DNA from: Prolixibacteraceae bacterium UBA5740
GTDB taxonomy: Bacteria > Bacteroidota > Bacteroidia > Bacteroidales > Prolixibacteraceae
DNA length: 6,540 nucleotides
NCBI GenBank assembly: GCA_002419285.1
Contig: DIFU01000159.1
Span: 1-6,540 of the forward strand
Reading direction: 5' to 3'
The notes beneath the pieces are model-generated. The model made no database searches. It was not told where the DNA came from and saw nothing but the letters and a program-made list of their open reading frames with translations. Both the position numbers and the translations under genes were made by a program. This document shows, piece by piece, positions 1 through 6,540 of the stretch. Position 1 is the first letter of the stretch; each line of letters opens with the position of its first letter.

Positions 1-618
1 CTTGAACCTCGTTTTAAAGCAACTATAATCTATCCGGGTAGTGAATGGAAAGGAAAAGTAATGCAGAACTCGGTAAATGGCACCAACGGTACTTTTATGG
101 CATACAGATCACAGCCTTACACCTATGGGCACACCACTACCGGTTATTTTTTGAGAAAATTGATGGATGAGAGCCTGATCGACATTAAAGGCCAGCCAAG
201 TACACAAACATGGGTGGAGATTCGTTACGCAGAAGTGCTGCTCAACAAGGCAGAAGCTGCCTTCCGACTGAATAAAATAAATGAGGCAAGAGACGCAATG
301 AATGAAGTGCGTGAAAGGGTAAACCTGCCTCACAAATCATCTTCCGGTAACGAGTGGCTCAACGATTACAGAAACGAAAGAGAAGTTGAACTCGCTTATG
401 AAGGCCATCTCTTCTGGGATATGAGAAGATGGAAACTGGCACATATTGAATATAATAATTATCGTTGTCACGGATTCAAAATTACCGGTGACAAATATGA
501 ATATATTGATGTAGACTATCAGGACAGAAAGTTCTCAGAAAAAACTTATGTACTCCCAATCCCTGACAGCGAGTTGGCAAACAATTCATTGATTGAGCAA
601 TATGACAGGTGGAAATAA
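1..618 (+). CDS. SusD/RagB family nutrient-binding outer membrane lipoprotein, C-terminal part (5' end outside window)
   Basis: The reading frame is open from base 1 and ends at TAA 616-618, giving 205 visible residues; the usual SusD length is roughly 500-650, so most of the protein, including its signal peptide, lies upstream. Family hallmarks are visible: an N-terminal stretch of the form xPRFxATIxYPGSEW (residues 2-16), the TPR-like helix pair with RYAEVLLNKAEA (75-86) and ARDAMNEVRERVNLP (96-110), the strongly conserved EREVELAYEGHLFWDMRRW (127-145), and a closing YVLPIP followed by a short tail. In characterised Sus systems SusD caps the TonB-dependent transporter SusC and binds the glycan at the cell surface, so a susC gene is expected just upstream. 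The next gene starts 16 bases after the stop, which fits co-transcription. The family call is secure; the ligand cannot be read from the sequence. Confidence 0.95.
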   Translation, partial: LEPRFKATIIYPGSEWKGKVMQNSVNGTNGTFMAYRSQPYTYGHTTTGYFLRKLMDESLIDIKGQPSTQTWVEIRYAEVLLNKAEAAFRLNKINEARDAMNEVRERVNLPHKSSSGNEWLNDYRNEREVELAYEGHLFWDMRRWKLAHIEYNNYRCHGFKITGDKYEYIDVDYQDRKFSEKTYVLPIPDSELANNSLIEQYDRWK

Positions 619-634
619 TAAAATAAATAATCGT

Positions 635-2305
635 ATGAAGAAAAATACATATTCAATCGTAGCGTTAGTCTGTTCGGTTCTTCTCTTACTGAATGGATGT
701 CAGCAAGTAGAAGACCTGACACCATCCGTATCTCGCTATGGTATAAACAGTTTAAATGCATCCTTTTACGGGGATGAAAGTACTGAAAACAATTTCACCA
801 GTGAAATTGATTATGAAAATGGAATCATCACAATTGTATTTCCTTATAATTATCCCAGGACCTCAGATAATGTGCTGACTATGGATAAACTGAAAAATAT
901 GCGCGTGGTTGCCAATCTTGATGACAACGTAACCGTTTCTCCATCGCTCTTATATCTGGATTTGACAAAGGAAAATTTTATTACGGTGACCGATCAGTCT
1001 AAAACGAAAAAAGATTATAAAATCATTTCCGAAATACGGAAGAGTGCGGAAGCAAAAATAACCGATTTCAGCTTGGCTTCTCTCGGTATCAGCGGAATTA
1101 TTGATGAGGAAAATAAGACAATTTCTATAATCTCTATCGAACCTATCGGAGAGGCGACAGCAGAGCTGAGTATTTCTCACGGAGCAACCATAAGCCCCGA
1201 CCCGAGAACGATTGCACTGAACTATGACCAGGAGCTGAAAATTACTGTGACAGCTCAAAATGGCACTACCAAATCGATATATACCGTTCGCAAGGATGTT
1301 CCCAAAAAGGTGAATATCGGAATGCGTGCAGGCAGTGCCAAGATACTATGGTCAAAGAAAATTCAGGTAGACCTGGGAATCACAGCATTGCATGTAACAA
1401 CCAGCCTTGCGGTGACCAAGGATTACGTAGTGGTTAATACACGAAATGAGCCAAGTATCTATCTCGACCGTAAAACAGGTGCAAAAATTGGCACAATGCC
1501 CAATATGGGATCTATTGTAGGCGGACTCACCAATTTCTTCACCACTGCAGATGACGGTGACAATATCCTCGTTTGTAACCTGGCTCCAAATGCCGGGACA
1601 TTCAAGGTATGGAGGATTAACGGCGTGAATGGTACTCCCGAACTCTATATCGACTGGGCAACCAGCGGAACTACTGCTGTCGGACGAAAACTTTCTGTCA
1701 AAGGGAGTCTCGACGGCGATGCCATCATCACCGCAGCGCTGATGGGTGACGCCAGAAGTTTTGCCCGATGGCAGGTAAAAGAGGGTGTACTGCTCTCGCA
1801 AACACCGGAGATTGTTGTTATTAGTGGTATTGATGGTGCTTGGTGGAACAATGCCGACGTGATTGCAACCGATCCATCCAATCCTACTGCTGACTACTTC
1901 GTGTCCTGTTATGCCGCACCGAGGCAATTTGCGTGGGTGGATGGCACAACCAACACGGTGAAAGCCAGAGGACCCGCCATCAGTAGCAACTGGATACAGA
2001 ATGCAGCCGATTATATAGTATTCAATAATAACCCTTATGCAGTGAACATGTCAATCAACTCATTTACATGGGGCAGCGACGACAAAGTTTACCTGCATGA
2101 TGCCAGTGCTGCCTCTACCTTCACTGAACCAGTTTGGACGACACCGATAGGAACCTATGGCGGTAAGGATAACGGAGGACAGAATGCGAACGGTACAGGA
2201 GATGCCATTCTGAAGGTTTCCAACGATGGTTATTACATGTATCTTTACTTCATGTTCACCAACGGATGTGTGGTATGTGTACAATATGACTGTATCGACA
2301 TGTAA
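635..2305 (+). CDS. DUF5018-like lipoprotein, probable surface glycan-binding protein
   Basis: The 556-residue product has a lipoprotein signal: a basic start (MKKN), a hydrophobic run, and lipobox L-N-G-C with Cys22. Acidic residues follow closely (E26, D27), compatible with surface export in Bacteroidota. I chose ATG 635 because it places the signal peptide normally; an in-frame TTG at 593 would add 14 polar residues and overlap susD. Two Ig-like repeats follow, about residues 37-136 and 140-221. Both share the pattern I-x-S/D-F/L-x-x-x-S/A-L/F, then ID-x-EN-x-I-x-I, then an I/V-SP motif, then ITVT and a final Y-x-I/V strand. This is the arrangement I associate with DUF5018. Residues about 230-556 are rich in beta strands, Gly, Asn and Trp and look like a propeller-like or beta-sandwich glycan-binding domain; I see no catalytic motif. 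The position directly after susD is typical of SusE/F-like binding proteins. A Cys cluster (C545, C548, C553) sits at the extreme C-terminus. Binding function is inferred from position and family. Confidence 0.8.
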   Translation: MKKNTYSIVALVCSVLLLLNGCQQVEDLTPSVSRYGINSLNASFYGDESTENNFTSEIDYENGIITIVFPYNYPRTSDNVLTMDKLKNMRVVANLDDNVTVSPSLLYLDLTKENFITVTDQSKTKKDYKIISEIRKSAEAKITDFSLASLGISGIIDEENKTISIISIEPIGEATAELSISHGATISPDPRTIALNYDQELKITVTAQNGTTKSIYTVRKDVPKKVNIGMRAGSAKILWSKKIQVDLGITALHVTTSLAVTKDYVVVNTRNEPSIYLDRKTGAKIGTMPNMGSIVGGLTNFFTTADDGDNILVCNLAPNAGTFKVWRINGVNGTPELYIDWATSGTTAVGRKLSVKGSLDGDAIITAALMGDARSFARWQVKEGVLLSQTPEIVVISGIDGAWWNNADVIATDPSNPTADYFVSCYAAPRQFAWVDGTTNTVKARGPAISSNWIQNAADYIVFNNNPYAVNMSINSFTWGSDDKVYLHDASAASTFTEPVWTTPIGTYGGKDNGGQNANGTGDAILKVSNDGYYMYLYFMFTNGCVVCVQYDCIDM

Positions 2306-2323
2306 GAGGATGATCTGAAAAAA

Positions 2324-3721
2324 ATGAAAATGAGAAAGTCACAAAAGAACATATTTTTCATCGGATTCCTACTCGTAGGCCTCCTGTTCACATTCGTTGC
2401 CTGTGGAGGAGATGATGTCCCGGATACGGATTATGAATTTCCTGATCCTCCTAAAAACAATATAGATAAGCCCCGTTATATCTGGATAGATGCTGCAGCA
2501 AATTTCCATGATTTTGCAAATAGTAGGGAGAATATTATCAGAGATATAACTCTCGCGAAAGATGCAGGTTTTACTGATATTGTTGTTGATATTCGCCCTA
2601 CCAATGGAGATATCCTTTATAAATCCAGTGTACCGGGAGTTGAACCTGTAAAATGGTTGGGAGCATGGGTAAACGGGGTATATTCAAAAGTGGATCGAAC
2701 AGCAACCTGGGACTATCTTCAGGCTTTCATAGATGAAGGTCATAAACTGGGACTTAAAGTCCATGCCGGCTTCAATACAATGGCCGGAGGCAATGGTAGC
2801 GGATTAGGTAATCAAGGTATTCTTTACCGGGATATAACAAAAAAGGGTTGGGCAACTTCAGAAAATCTTACTATTGGTATAACCAACACAATGGATGCGG
2901 GAGGTGGCACAAAATTTTTTAATCCCGTGCATGAGGAAGTACAAGAATATCTTTGTAACCTTTTAAAAAATTTAGCTAAATACAATTTGGATGGCATTGT
3001 TTTAGATAGGGGAAGATTTGATGGCATTCAATCTGATTTTTCGGAATACAGTAGAAATAAATTCGAAATATATAACGGTAATACAAAGATAACAAACTAT
3101 CCGGACGATATTTTACCACCGGGAACGACAATGCTTCAGGTAATGAATATGAATAGTTACCCTCCTCTTCTAACTAAATGGTTGGAGTTCAGAGCTAAAA
3201 CGATATACGATTTTATGTCAAAAGCACGTAATGCCGTTAAATCAGTAAATCCTGATATACTGTTTGGTGTGTATGTAGGTGGATGGTATTCCAGTTATTA
3301 TGAAGTTGGAGTAAACTGGGCAAGCTCAAAGTACAATCCGAGTCTGACATACAAATGGGCAACTGCTAAATATATGAATTATGGATATGCAGAATTAATG
3401 GATCACATTCTGATTGGTGCATATGCTTCACCTTTAAGAGTATATGGCTCAACAGAGTGGACGATGCAGGGATTCTCAAAATTAGCAAAAGAGAAAATCA
3501 GAGATGGAGGCCCAATAGTCGTTAGCGGGCCCGATGTGGGTAACTGGGACAGCAATAATCAGGCAACACAGCAGCAAGAGAACCAGGCAATTGTTGAATC
3601 AGTAAAAGCCTGTATGGATGAATGTGACGGCTATTTCCTGTTCGACATGATCCACCTGAAAATGGCTAATCAATGGCAATATGCCAAACAGGGTATAGAT
3701 ATCGCCATAGGAAACAAGTAA
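2324..3721 (+). CDS. GHL10-like (beta/alpha)8-barrel lipoprotein, putative glycoside hydrolase (first of tandem pair)
   Basis: The 465-residue product has a lipoprotein signal peptide with lipobox F-V-A-C (Cys27), followed by GGDD, an acidic tail consistent with surface exposure. All eight barrel strands can be traced: RYIWIDA (51-57), DIVVDIRP (85-92), KVHAGFN (145-151), GIVLDRGR (224-231), ILFGVYVG (312-319), HILIGAY (361-367), PIVVSGP (397-403) and GYFLFDMIH (436-444). The layout, with WIDA, a DxRP strand-2 motif, the VHAxFN strand and NP-x-H-E-E-V before DGIVLDR, resembles the glycosyl-hydrolase-like GHL10 / 'family 10 glycosylhydrolase' proteins. D90, H147, D223, D228 and D441 lie at strand ends and are candidate active-site residues; D228 after strand 4 is the best nucleophile candidate, by analogy only. 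The start at 2324 lies 18 bases after the previous stop; ATG 2330 is an alternative that changes only two residues. Base composition falls strongly in the middle of the gene. The fold call is strong; hydrolase activity and substrate are inferred. Confidence 0.8.
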   Translation: MKMRKSQKNIFFIGFLLVGLLFTFVACGGDDVPDTDYEFPDPPKNNIDKPRYIWIDAAANFHDFANSRENIIRDITLAKDAGFTDIVVDIRPTNGDILYKSSVPGVEPVKWLGAWVNGVYSKVDRTATWDYLQAFIDEGHKLGLKVHAGFNTMAGGNGSGLGNQGILYRDITKKGWATSENLTIGITNTMDAGGGTKFFNPVHEEVQEYLCNLLKNLAKYNLDGIVLDRGRFDGIQSDFSEYSRNKFEIYNGNTKITNYPDDILPPGTTMLQVMNMNSYPPLLTKWLEFRAKTIYDFMSKARNAVKSVNPDILFGVYVGGWYSSYYEVGVNWASSKYNPSLTYKWATAKYMNYGYAELMDHILIGAYASPLRVYGSTEWTMQGFSKLAKEKIRDGGPIVVSGPDVGNWDSNNQATQQQENQAIVESVKACMDECDGYFLFDMIHLKMANQWQYAKQGIDIAIGNK

Positions 3722-3728
3722 CTGCCGA

Positions 3729-3746
3729 AGTCTGAGATGACAGACT
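3729..3746 (+). repeat. Small inverted repeat (hairpin) between the two barrel genes
   Basis: AGTCTG (3729-3734) and CAGACT (3741-3746) form a perfect 6-bp stem with a 6-base loop, 8 bases after the stop codon of the first barrel gene. No T-tract follows, so it is not a convincing intrinsic terminator. A competing 4-bp stem (GACT 3743-3746 with AGTC 3750-3753) overlaps its right arm. It could mark an mRNA processing or stability site in the operon, or be chance. Confidence 0.3.
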
Positions 3747-3781
3747 GAAAGTCATAATTGTACATAAACAACTTACAAAGA

Positions 3782-5122
3782 ATGAACAATATTTCTAAAT
3801 TACTTCTCACGTTCCTGATCGCAATAAGCTTTTTCTCCTGCAACAGAGACAGCAAAACCCAACATTCAGAAAGTGTACCAAAATTGATCTGGATTGATGC
3901 TACGGCAAATATCGAAAGGTTTAATAATAAAGACACGATAGATTATTATCTTGAGAAAGTTAAAAATTTGGGATTCACTGATATCGTGGTAGATGTAAGG
4001 CCAATTTCAGGTCATGTCCTGTATGATAGCGAATTTGCGCCAAAACTAACCCGATGGGATGAAAAAGATATTGAATACAGTTTTGACTATCTCGGATATT
4101 ATATAGAGAAAGGACATAAAATTGGGCTGAAAGTTCAGGCATCACTTAACACTTTTGTTGCAGGACATAACTTCTTTGATGCAGGGCCAATTTACGAAGA
4201 GGGCAAATCAGATTGGGCGACCATTGTCTATCCGCCGGATGAAGAGGTAAAACTAATTCCCATTACTGAGGAGAAAAATAAATACTCGGCAATGGTAAAC
4301 CCTGTAAATGAGGAATTTCAAACCTATATTCTCAACATTTTCAGAGAGGTGGCAGAAAAATATCCCGAACTGGATGGAATCATTCTTGACAGGGTTCGAT
4401 ACGATGGCTTTACTTCCGACTTTTCTGAACTGTCGCGACAAAAATTTGAAGCCTATCTGGGTAAAAAACTTGAATTGTTCCCAGATGATATTTACCGATG
4501 GAAGAAAACCGAAAATGGAGAACTGTATCCAGAGAGGGGAGAATATTTTCTGCAGTGGATAGAGTGGCGTGCCTCAGTTATTTATAAGTTTATGTTGAAA
4601 GCCAGAGAGGTGGTCAAATCGGCCAACCCTGATATTTCATTTGGCACCTACACAGGGGCATGGTACCCCACCTACTTTGAAGTGGGGGTCAACTTTGCAA
4701 GTAATAACTACGACCCGTCTTCAGAATATGACTGGGCAACCCCAACCTATAAAAACCAGGGATATGCCGAACTGCTTGACCTGTATACCGTAGGCAATTA
4801 TTACACCACCATCACAGTTGAAGATTATCTGCAGAATAACCCCGATATCAAAAATGAAACCGATATGCACGCGCAAAAAAGTATCTGGTACAGCGTGGAG
4901 GGTTCCAATGAAAACCTCAGAATGATTTTGGGTGATAACAAGTTTTTAGGAGGTATTTTAGCCAGTCAGTTTTATGAGAATCCGGAAGGGTTAACCGAAT
5001 CAATCAAAATGAATCTGAAAACATCAGATGGTATGATGATTTTTGATATAGTACATATCATTGACAAGCATATGTGGGAATTTGTGGAAAAGGGCATGAG
5101 AGAATCCAATGTGATTGAATAA
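3782..5122 (+). CDS. GHL10-like (beta/alpha)8-barrel lipoprotein, putative glycoside hydrolase (second of tandem pair)
   Basis: The 446-residue product is a paralogue of the preceding gene. ATG 3782 gives a compact lipoprotein signal with F-F-S-C (Cys20); an in-frame TTG at 3758 would add eight residues and is unlikely. Barrel strands: KLIWIDA (34-40), DIVVDVRP (67-74), KVQASLN (117-123), GIILDRVR (199-206), ISFGTYTG (285-292), LYTVGNY (334-340), FLGGILAS (388-395) and GMMIFDIVH (417-425). Shared with its neighbour are DGI-x-LDR, the SDFSE-x-SR-x-KFE block (212-223 here), the FG-x-Y-x-G-x-WY / EVGVN segment and WAT-x-x-Y-x-x-x-GYAEL. Candidate active-site residues are D71, D198, D203 and D422. 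The strand-3 His of the neighbour (H147) is Gln119 here, and the loops after strands 3 and 6 differ, so specificity may differ. It is probably lipid-anchored at the cell surface or in the outer membrane. The gap to the previous gene is 60 bases. Family call good; enzymatic activity inferred. Confidence 0.8.
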   Translation: MNNISKLLLTFLIAISFFSCNRDSKTQHSESVPKLIWIDATANIERFNNKDTIDYYLEKVKNLGFTDIVVDVRPISGHVLYDSEFAPKLTRWDEKDIEYSFDYLGYYIEKGHKIGLKVQASLNTFVAGHNFFDAGPIYEEGKSDWATIVYPPDEEVKLIPITEEKNKYSAMVNPVNEEFQTYILNIFREVAEKYPELDGIILDRVRYDGFTSDFSELSRQKFEAYLGKKLELFPDDIYRWKKTENGELYPERGEYFLQWIEWRASVIYKFMLKAREVVKSANPDISFGTYTGAWYPTYFEVGVNFASNNYDPSSEYDWATPTYKNQGYAELLDLYTVGNYYTTITVEDYLQNNPDIKNETDMHAQKSIWYSVEGSNENLRMILGDNKFLGGILASQFYENPEGLTESIKMNLKTSDGMMIFDIVHIIDKHMWEFVEKGMRESNVIE

Positions 5123-5142
5123 TTAAAAAACGTGAAACGAAT

Positions 5143-5176
5143 TTTGTTCTATAACTTTTTAGCATTATTATCTTTT
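5143..5176 (+). promoter_or_regulatory. Possible Bacteroidota-type promoter upstream of the epimerase gene
   Basis: TTTG at 5143-5146 followed 22 bases later by TATCTTTT (5169-5176) resembles the Bacteroides -33 TTTG / -7 TAnnTTTG pattern, with one mismatch at the final base. A second, weaker match (GAATTTTG at 5139-5146, with ATTG at 5114-5117) overlaps it. The 133-base gap is the longest in the window, so an internal promoter is plausible, but such AT-rich sequence produces chance matches easily. Confidence 0.25.
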
Positions 5177-5194
5177 AAATGAATTAAAATAATG
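5163..5194 (+). repeat. AT-rich imperfect hairpin in the gap before the epimerase gene
   Basis: CATTA (5163-5167) pairs with TAATG (5190-5194), and TTTTAA (5173-5178) pairs with TTAAAA (5184-5189) around the loop ATGAA. Together they give an 11-bp stem with a five-base bulge on the left arm (5168-5172). It is almost all A-T pairs and overlaps the possible promoter. It could be an operator-like dyad or a weak RNA hairpin; chance is a real alternative in this composition. Confidence 0.25.
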
Positions 5195-5255
5195 GTTCTT
5201 AATCTAAAAAGAAGACAAAAGTATACCCAACACTTATCAATAATAATCAAAAATA

Positions 5256-6473
5256 ATGATTAACTTTAACGATCTTTCTTTTCAATACAAAAATGAATTA
5301 CTTGAAAATGTAATTCCTTTTTGGTTGGTCCACTCACAAGATCCCATGTTTGGCGGATATTTCACCTGTCTCGACCGACAGGGAAATGTATTTGATACCG
5401 ATAAATTCATCTGGCTACAGGCACGCCAGGTATGGATGTTCTCCATGTTATATAACAATGTGGAAAAGCGGCAGGAGTGGCTCGACTGTGCAGTGCAGGG
5501 AGGCGAGTTTCTGAGAAAATTCGGCCATGACGGAAACCTCAACTGGTATTTCTCCCTGACAAGGGAAGGTAAGCCCATTATTGAACCTTACAACATTTAT
5601 TCCTACACTTTTGCCACAATGGCTTTCGGCCAGTTGAGCAAGGCCACCGGAAACCAGGAATACGCTGAAATTGCAAAAAAAACATTCGACCTCGTCCTTT
5701 CAAAAAGAGACAACCCGAAAGGAAAGTGGAACAAGGCGGTTCAAGAAACAAGAAACCTGAAATCGTTTTCAGTACCCATGATTCTCTGCAACCTTTCACT
5801 CGAGATTGAACATCTGCTCAACAAAGAGTTTCTGGAACAAATCATGGAAGAGTGTATTCATGAGGTGATGGAAGTTTTCTTACGCCCCGAATTGGGCGGA
5901 GTGATCGTGGAAAACGTGCACGAAGACGGCTCCCTCTCAGACACTTTCGACGGCAGGCTCGTGAACCCCGGGCACGCTATTGAGGCAATGTGGTTTATCA
6001 TGGATCTGGGGAAACGACTCAATCGAACCGATTTGATTCAAAAGGCTGTAGATACAACACTCAAGATGGTGGAATATGGATGGGACAAGGAACAGGGAGG
6101 CATTTTCTACTTTATGGACCGGAAAGGATTCCCGCCTCAACAACTCGAGTGGGATCAGAAGCTCTGGTGGGTACATGTGGAGGCACTGATTTCTTTGTTA
6201 AAAGGATACCAACTCATTGGCTCAAAGGACTGCCTCAACTGGTTTGAGAAGATACACAACTATACATGGAGCCATTTTAAAGATCCCGAATACCCGGAAT
6301 GGTGGGGATACCTCAACAGGCAGGGGAAAGTGTTGCTTGACCTGAAAGGTGGAAAATGGAAAGGATGTTTCCACGTGCCAAGAGGACTCTATCAATGCTG
6401 GAAAATGCTGGAAAATATAAACGCAGAAAAAATAAATAGTGTCACTGAAGTTTTTTCGGAAAACTTAAAGTAA
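5256..6473 (+). CDS. N-acylglucosamine 2-epimerase (AGE / renin-binding-protein family)
   Basis: The 405-residue product has no signal peptide and should be cytoplasmic. Family members interconvert N-acetylglucosamine and N-acetylmannosamine, feeding ManNAc from sialic acid or other glycans into amino-sugar catabolism. The length matches the usual ~390-420 residues of this alpha/alpha-barrel family. Active-site residues known from the Anabaena and mammalian enzymes line up by motif: R57 in WLQARQVW, H240 in NPGHAIEAMW, E309 in KLWWVHVEAL and H373 in GKWKGCFHVPRGL. The C-terminal DPEYPEWWGYLNRQGKV stretch (333-349 region onward) closely resembles renin-binding protein and argues for AGE proper rather than the related cellobiose 2-epimerases or YihS-type isomerases. 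ATG 5256 is the natural start, preceded by an A/T-rich leader. Its place behind two exported putative hydrolases suggests it processes sugars they release. B. fragilis uses an AGE-type NanE in its sialic acid cluster, but no symbol is assigned because no other nan gene is visible. Confidence 0.92.
   Translation: MINFNDLSFQYKNELLENVIPFWLVHSQDPMFGGYFTCLDRQGNVFDTDKFIWLQARQVWMFSMLYNNVEKRQEWLDCAVQGGEFLRKFGHDGNLNWYFSLTREGKPIIEPYNIYSYTFATMAFGQLSKATGNQEYAEIAKKTFDLVLSKRDNPKGKWNKAVQETRNLKSFSVPMILCNLSLEIEHLLNKEFLEQIMEECIHEVMEVFLRPELGGVIVENVHEDGSLSDTFDGRLVNPGHAIEAMWFIMDLGKRLNRTDLIQKAVDTTLKMVEYGWDKEQGGIFYFMDRKGFPPQQLEWDQKLWWVHVEALISLLKGYQLIGSKDCLNWFEKIHNYTWSHFKDPEYPEWWGYLNRQGKVLLDLKGGKWKGCFHVPRGLYQCWKMLENINAEKINSVTEVFSENLK
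6448..6466 (+). repeat. Hairpin at the 3' end of the epimerase coding region
   Basis: AAGTTTT (6448-6454) and AAAACTT (6460-6466) form a perfect 7-bp stem around TTCGG, just before the stop codon at 6471. The downstream bases are A-rich rather than T-rich on this strand, so it does not look like a standard terminator. It may be coincidental. Confidence 0.25.
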
Positions 6474-6512
6474 TTTGTAAAAAAAATACGAATAAGCGAT
6501 GAATCTAAAGGG

Positions 6513-6540
6513 ATGAGCAGTACCCACATAAAACCAAAAA
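6513..6540 (+). CDS. Possible start of the next gene in the operon (5' fragment only)
   Basis: An ATG at 6513 opens a frame that stays open to the window end (MSSTHIKPK, nine codons), 39 bases after the epimerase stop. A purine-rich AAAGGG lies immediately upstream (6508-6512), although too close for an ideal ribosome binding site. The start codon overlaps, as ATGA, the stop of a five-codon mini-ORF at 6499-6516. The short polar N-terminus shows no signal peptide in the visible part. In B. fragilis nanLET the epimerase is followed by an MFS sugar transporter, so a transporter is a reasonable guess, but nothing in these 28 bases proves it. Confidence 0.35.

Noticed and set aside
593..634. TTG-initiated extension of the DUF5018 gene overlapping the susD end
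   Set aside because: It would put 14 polar residues before a perfect lipoprotein signal peptide; ATG 635 is the natural start.
1352..1927. 191-codon open frame on the minus strand
   Set aside because: It lies wholly inside the DUF5018 gene, its translation has no recognisable domain, and the sense-strand protein is clearly real.
3758..3781. TTG-initiated extension of the second barrel gene
   Set aside because: ATG 3782 gives a normal lipoprotein signal peptide of about 20 residues, and the extension adds nothing recognisable.
3722..3781. Intrinsic terminator between the two barrel genes
   Set aside because: The 6-bp hairpin here has no following T-tract, and the next gene in the same direction begins within 60 bases.
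4308..4562. 84-codon open frame on the plus strand inside the second barrel gene
   Set aside because: It overlaps the strand-4 motif region of a conserved barrel in another frame and shows no family features.
6395..6414. Tandem 10-bp direct repeat (ATGCTGGAAA twice)
   Set aside because: It falls inside the epimerase C-terminus, where the encoded residues fit the family; the period is not a multiple of three and two copies can arise by chance.

Overview
The window looks like a piece of a Bacteroidota (probably Bacteroidales) polysaccharide utilization locus (PUL). The signs are a SusD/RagB-type C-terminus, a run of consecutive lipoproteins with Bacteroidota-style signal peptides, A/T-rich leaders without strong Shine-Dalgarno sequences, and a DUF5018-like protein directly behind susD. 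All genes lie on the + strand with short gaps (16, 18, 60, 133 and about 39 bases), so they are probably one transcriptional unit whose susC and susD start lie upstream of position 1.

Layout: 1-618 is the C-terminal 205 residues of a SusD-like glycan-binding lipoprotein. 635-2305 encodes a DUF5018-type lipoprotein with two Ig-like repeats and a large beta-rich C-terminal domain, probably a surface glycan-binding protein. 2324-3721 and 3782-5122 encode two related lipoproteins, each with a recognisable eight-stranded (beta/alpha)8 barrel resembling the glycosyl-hydrolase-like family 10 (GHL10). They are the likely but uncharacterised hydrolases. 5256-6473 encodes a cytoplasmic N-acylglucosamine 2-epimerase (AGE/RenBP type) with the expected Arg/His/Glu/His active-site set. 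A further gene probably starts at 6513 and runs off the end.

Inferred working model: the SusCD pair and the DUF5018 protein capture a glycan at the cell surface, the two barrel lipoproteins cut it, and the epimerase interconverts ManNAc and GlcNAc released from it. This points to an amino-sugar or sialic-acid-linked substrate (host glycan, or bacterial envelope or exopolysaccharide). No sialidase, aldolase or kinase is visible here, so the substrate remains a hypothesis. The least explained part is the tandem pair of barrel lipoproteins.

No tRNA, rRNA, mobile element or CRISPR array was seen. No intergenic stretch exceeds 133 bases.
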